From: Henricia sp. BOLD:AAB3569
Lineage: Eukaryota > Echinodermata > Asteroidea > Spinulosida > Echinasteridae
Direction of reading: 5' to 3'
Length of the DNA: 64,000 nt
Assembly (NCBI GenBank): GCA_037783545.1
Contig: JBBELK010000368.1
Coordinates: 806,001-870,000 of the forward strand
The first letter of the stretch is position 1, and every line of letters begins with the position of its first letter. The translations under genes and the position numbers were made by a program. Shown one piece after another: positions 63,035 through 64,000 of the stretch. Below the pieces are notes generated by a model. The model was not told the DNA's origin and did not search any database. It saw only the letters and a list, made by a program, of their open reading frames with translations.

Positions 63035-63182
63035 AATAGACCTTATGCATGGCGGCCATGATAGAGGACGGGTTTTCATATTTAAATGATGTGACAATAG
63101 ATCCACAATGTGCCTACTTGTGCATGACGCACTGTGACAATGTGACTGCCCTCTATCATGGCCGCTATGCAAAAGGTCTATT
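63035..63182. mobile_element. Hairpin MITE, GGCGGCCATGATAGAGG family
   Basis: AATAGACCTTATGCATGGCG ... GCTATGCAAAAGGTCTATT; stem GGCCATGATAGAGG / CCTCTATCATGGCC. Second copy at 3809-3957. Confidence 0.8.
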
Positions 63183-63326
63183 GGATGCATAGGGCCTTTT
63201 TTTTAGTTGTCTACCCCATGGGGTTCTTTTTCTAAACTTACATAGCTAGAATTATAAGTTTAATTGGGATAGCCAGTGGTGCCCGTCTTAATACAGAAAC
63301 TTTATTACATTTGTGCATGTAATGTT

Positions 63327-63563
63327 GAAGTCAGAAGTTTACATACACGTACACCACTACCATCATCACCCAAAATGGTAAACAGGACTACCCGAACTTT
63401 TGCACGGTGTGCAAGCTATGTTTTAAGTAGGCTACTGCATGCACGTGAGGAATAACACAAAATCATGATTTTTTGTAAAGATTGTTACAAAAATGGCGAC
63501 AACACAAGTTTAAGCACACCATTTTTAATACAGTTGTATGTAAACTTCTGACTACAACTGTAT
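63327..63563. mobile_element. Tc1-type MITE with AAGTCAGAAGTTTACATACA ends
   Basis: GTTGAAGTCAGAAGTTTACA near 63332 and TGTAAACTTCTGACTACAAC near 63540-63558, with TA next to both ends. These ends strongly resemble those of Tc1 elements of the fish/Sleeping Beauty class. No transposase. Confidence 0.7.
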
Positions 63564-63570
63564 AAAAGAG

Positions 63571-63712
63571 TTAAAGGCACAGGCTCATAAGTCGCATTGC
63601 GTGTGCCAAATTCGTACCACGAAATATGCAGCTCCATGCCTTTGCTATGGAGCTGCGTATTTCGTGGCACGAAATTGGCGCGCGCGCATTGCTGACGAGC
63701 CTGTGCCTTTAA
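63571..63712. mobile_element. Hairpin MITE, AAAGGCACAGGCTCGTC family (copy 3)
   Basis: TTAAAGGCACAGGCTCATAA ... GACGAGCCTGTGCCTTTAA; centre CAGCTCCATGCCTTTGCTAT..ATGGAGCTGCG. Confidence 0.85.
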
Positions 63713-63769
63713 TCAGGAGTTAAAACAATTTGATGTTTTGATAAGTGATAGTTACCCCTGTAGAGAGTA

Positions 63770-64000
63770 AAGGACTTTTCTTAAACATTGATTCAAGTCC
63801 CAAGTATAACCAACAACTCTGCATTTGTTTTTTGGTGATTATCTTTCCGTTGAAGTCCCAAATCATTTCCAGATCAAGTCTCGAGTCATTTATTAAAGTC
63901 AAGACTAAGTAAAGTCTCGGGACAAAAAATTATTTGGACTTGAGTTCAAGTCAGTGACTTAAGGGCTCATGTCATTTGCAAATGATACATTTTATGAATT
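63770..64000. repeat. CAAGTCCC/GAGTC short-repeat patch running off the window
   Basis: TTCAAGTCCCAAGT, AAGTCTCGAGTCA and TGAGTTCAAGTCAGTGACTT words as at 40680 and 46080; ends near CAAATGATACATT. Confidence 0.5.

Overview
This is a window of animal nuclear DNA: genes split by GT-AG introns, AT-rich spacers, and very many short inverted-repeat transposons and tRNA-derived SINEs. The proteins are deuterostome-like. A marine invertebrate deuterostome, most likely an echinoderm, fits best; amphioxus or hemichordate cannot be excluded from sequence alone.

Layout. 1-123 is the last coding exon of a telomere-repeat-binding factor (Myb domain, TERF1/2 type, + strand). 9557-26042 (- strand) is a CD164/endolyn-type sialomucin gene with three recognised exons; its last large intron gap carries, on the + strand, a secreted C-type lectin (12896-13420). 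About 470 bp from the CD164 start, head to head, begins CSTF2 (cleavage stimulation factor 64 kDa; + strand, 10 coding exons, 26510-35161, 416 aa, reconstructed end to end). Tail to tail with it lies a NOX1/2/3-class NADPH oxidase (- strand, 13 exons, 49676-38038, 557 aa without its first exon). An intronless class A GPCR (44109-45041, +) sits inside a NOX intron. Then comes mitochondrial pyruvate carrier subunit 1 (MPC1, + strand, 52899-58064, 166 aa), whose frame closes through a 16-nt exon and probably a 4-nt exon. At 61322 (+) is a lone 15-codon exon that looks exactly like a NOX2-type first exon, but in the orientation opposite to the NOX gene body.

The rest is repeats. At least fifteen families of hairpin/MITE-like elements are present, many nested; some show target-site duplications, and two have an 'empty site' elsewhere in the window. 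Two SINE copies have independently expanded an internal 78-bp tRNA-like segment into tandem arrays. Short tandem GAGTC/CAAGTC-type arrays and several minisatellites occur in introns.

The observations most worth following are: the 4-nt plus 16-nt consecutive micro-exons of MPC1; a NOX intron built almost wholly of tandem copies of its own 5' splice site; the CSTF2-NOX tail-to-tail linkage, which matches my recollection of human CSTF2-NOX1; the misoriented NOX first exon; and the SINE-internal tandem arrays. Exon joins are manual predictions from splice consensus, frame and family conservation; none has transcript support here.
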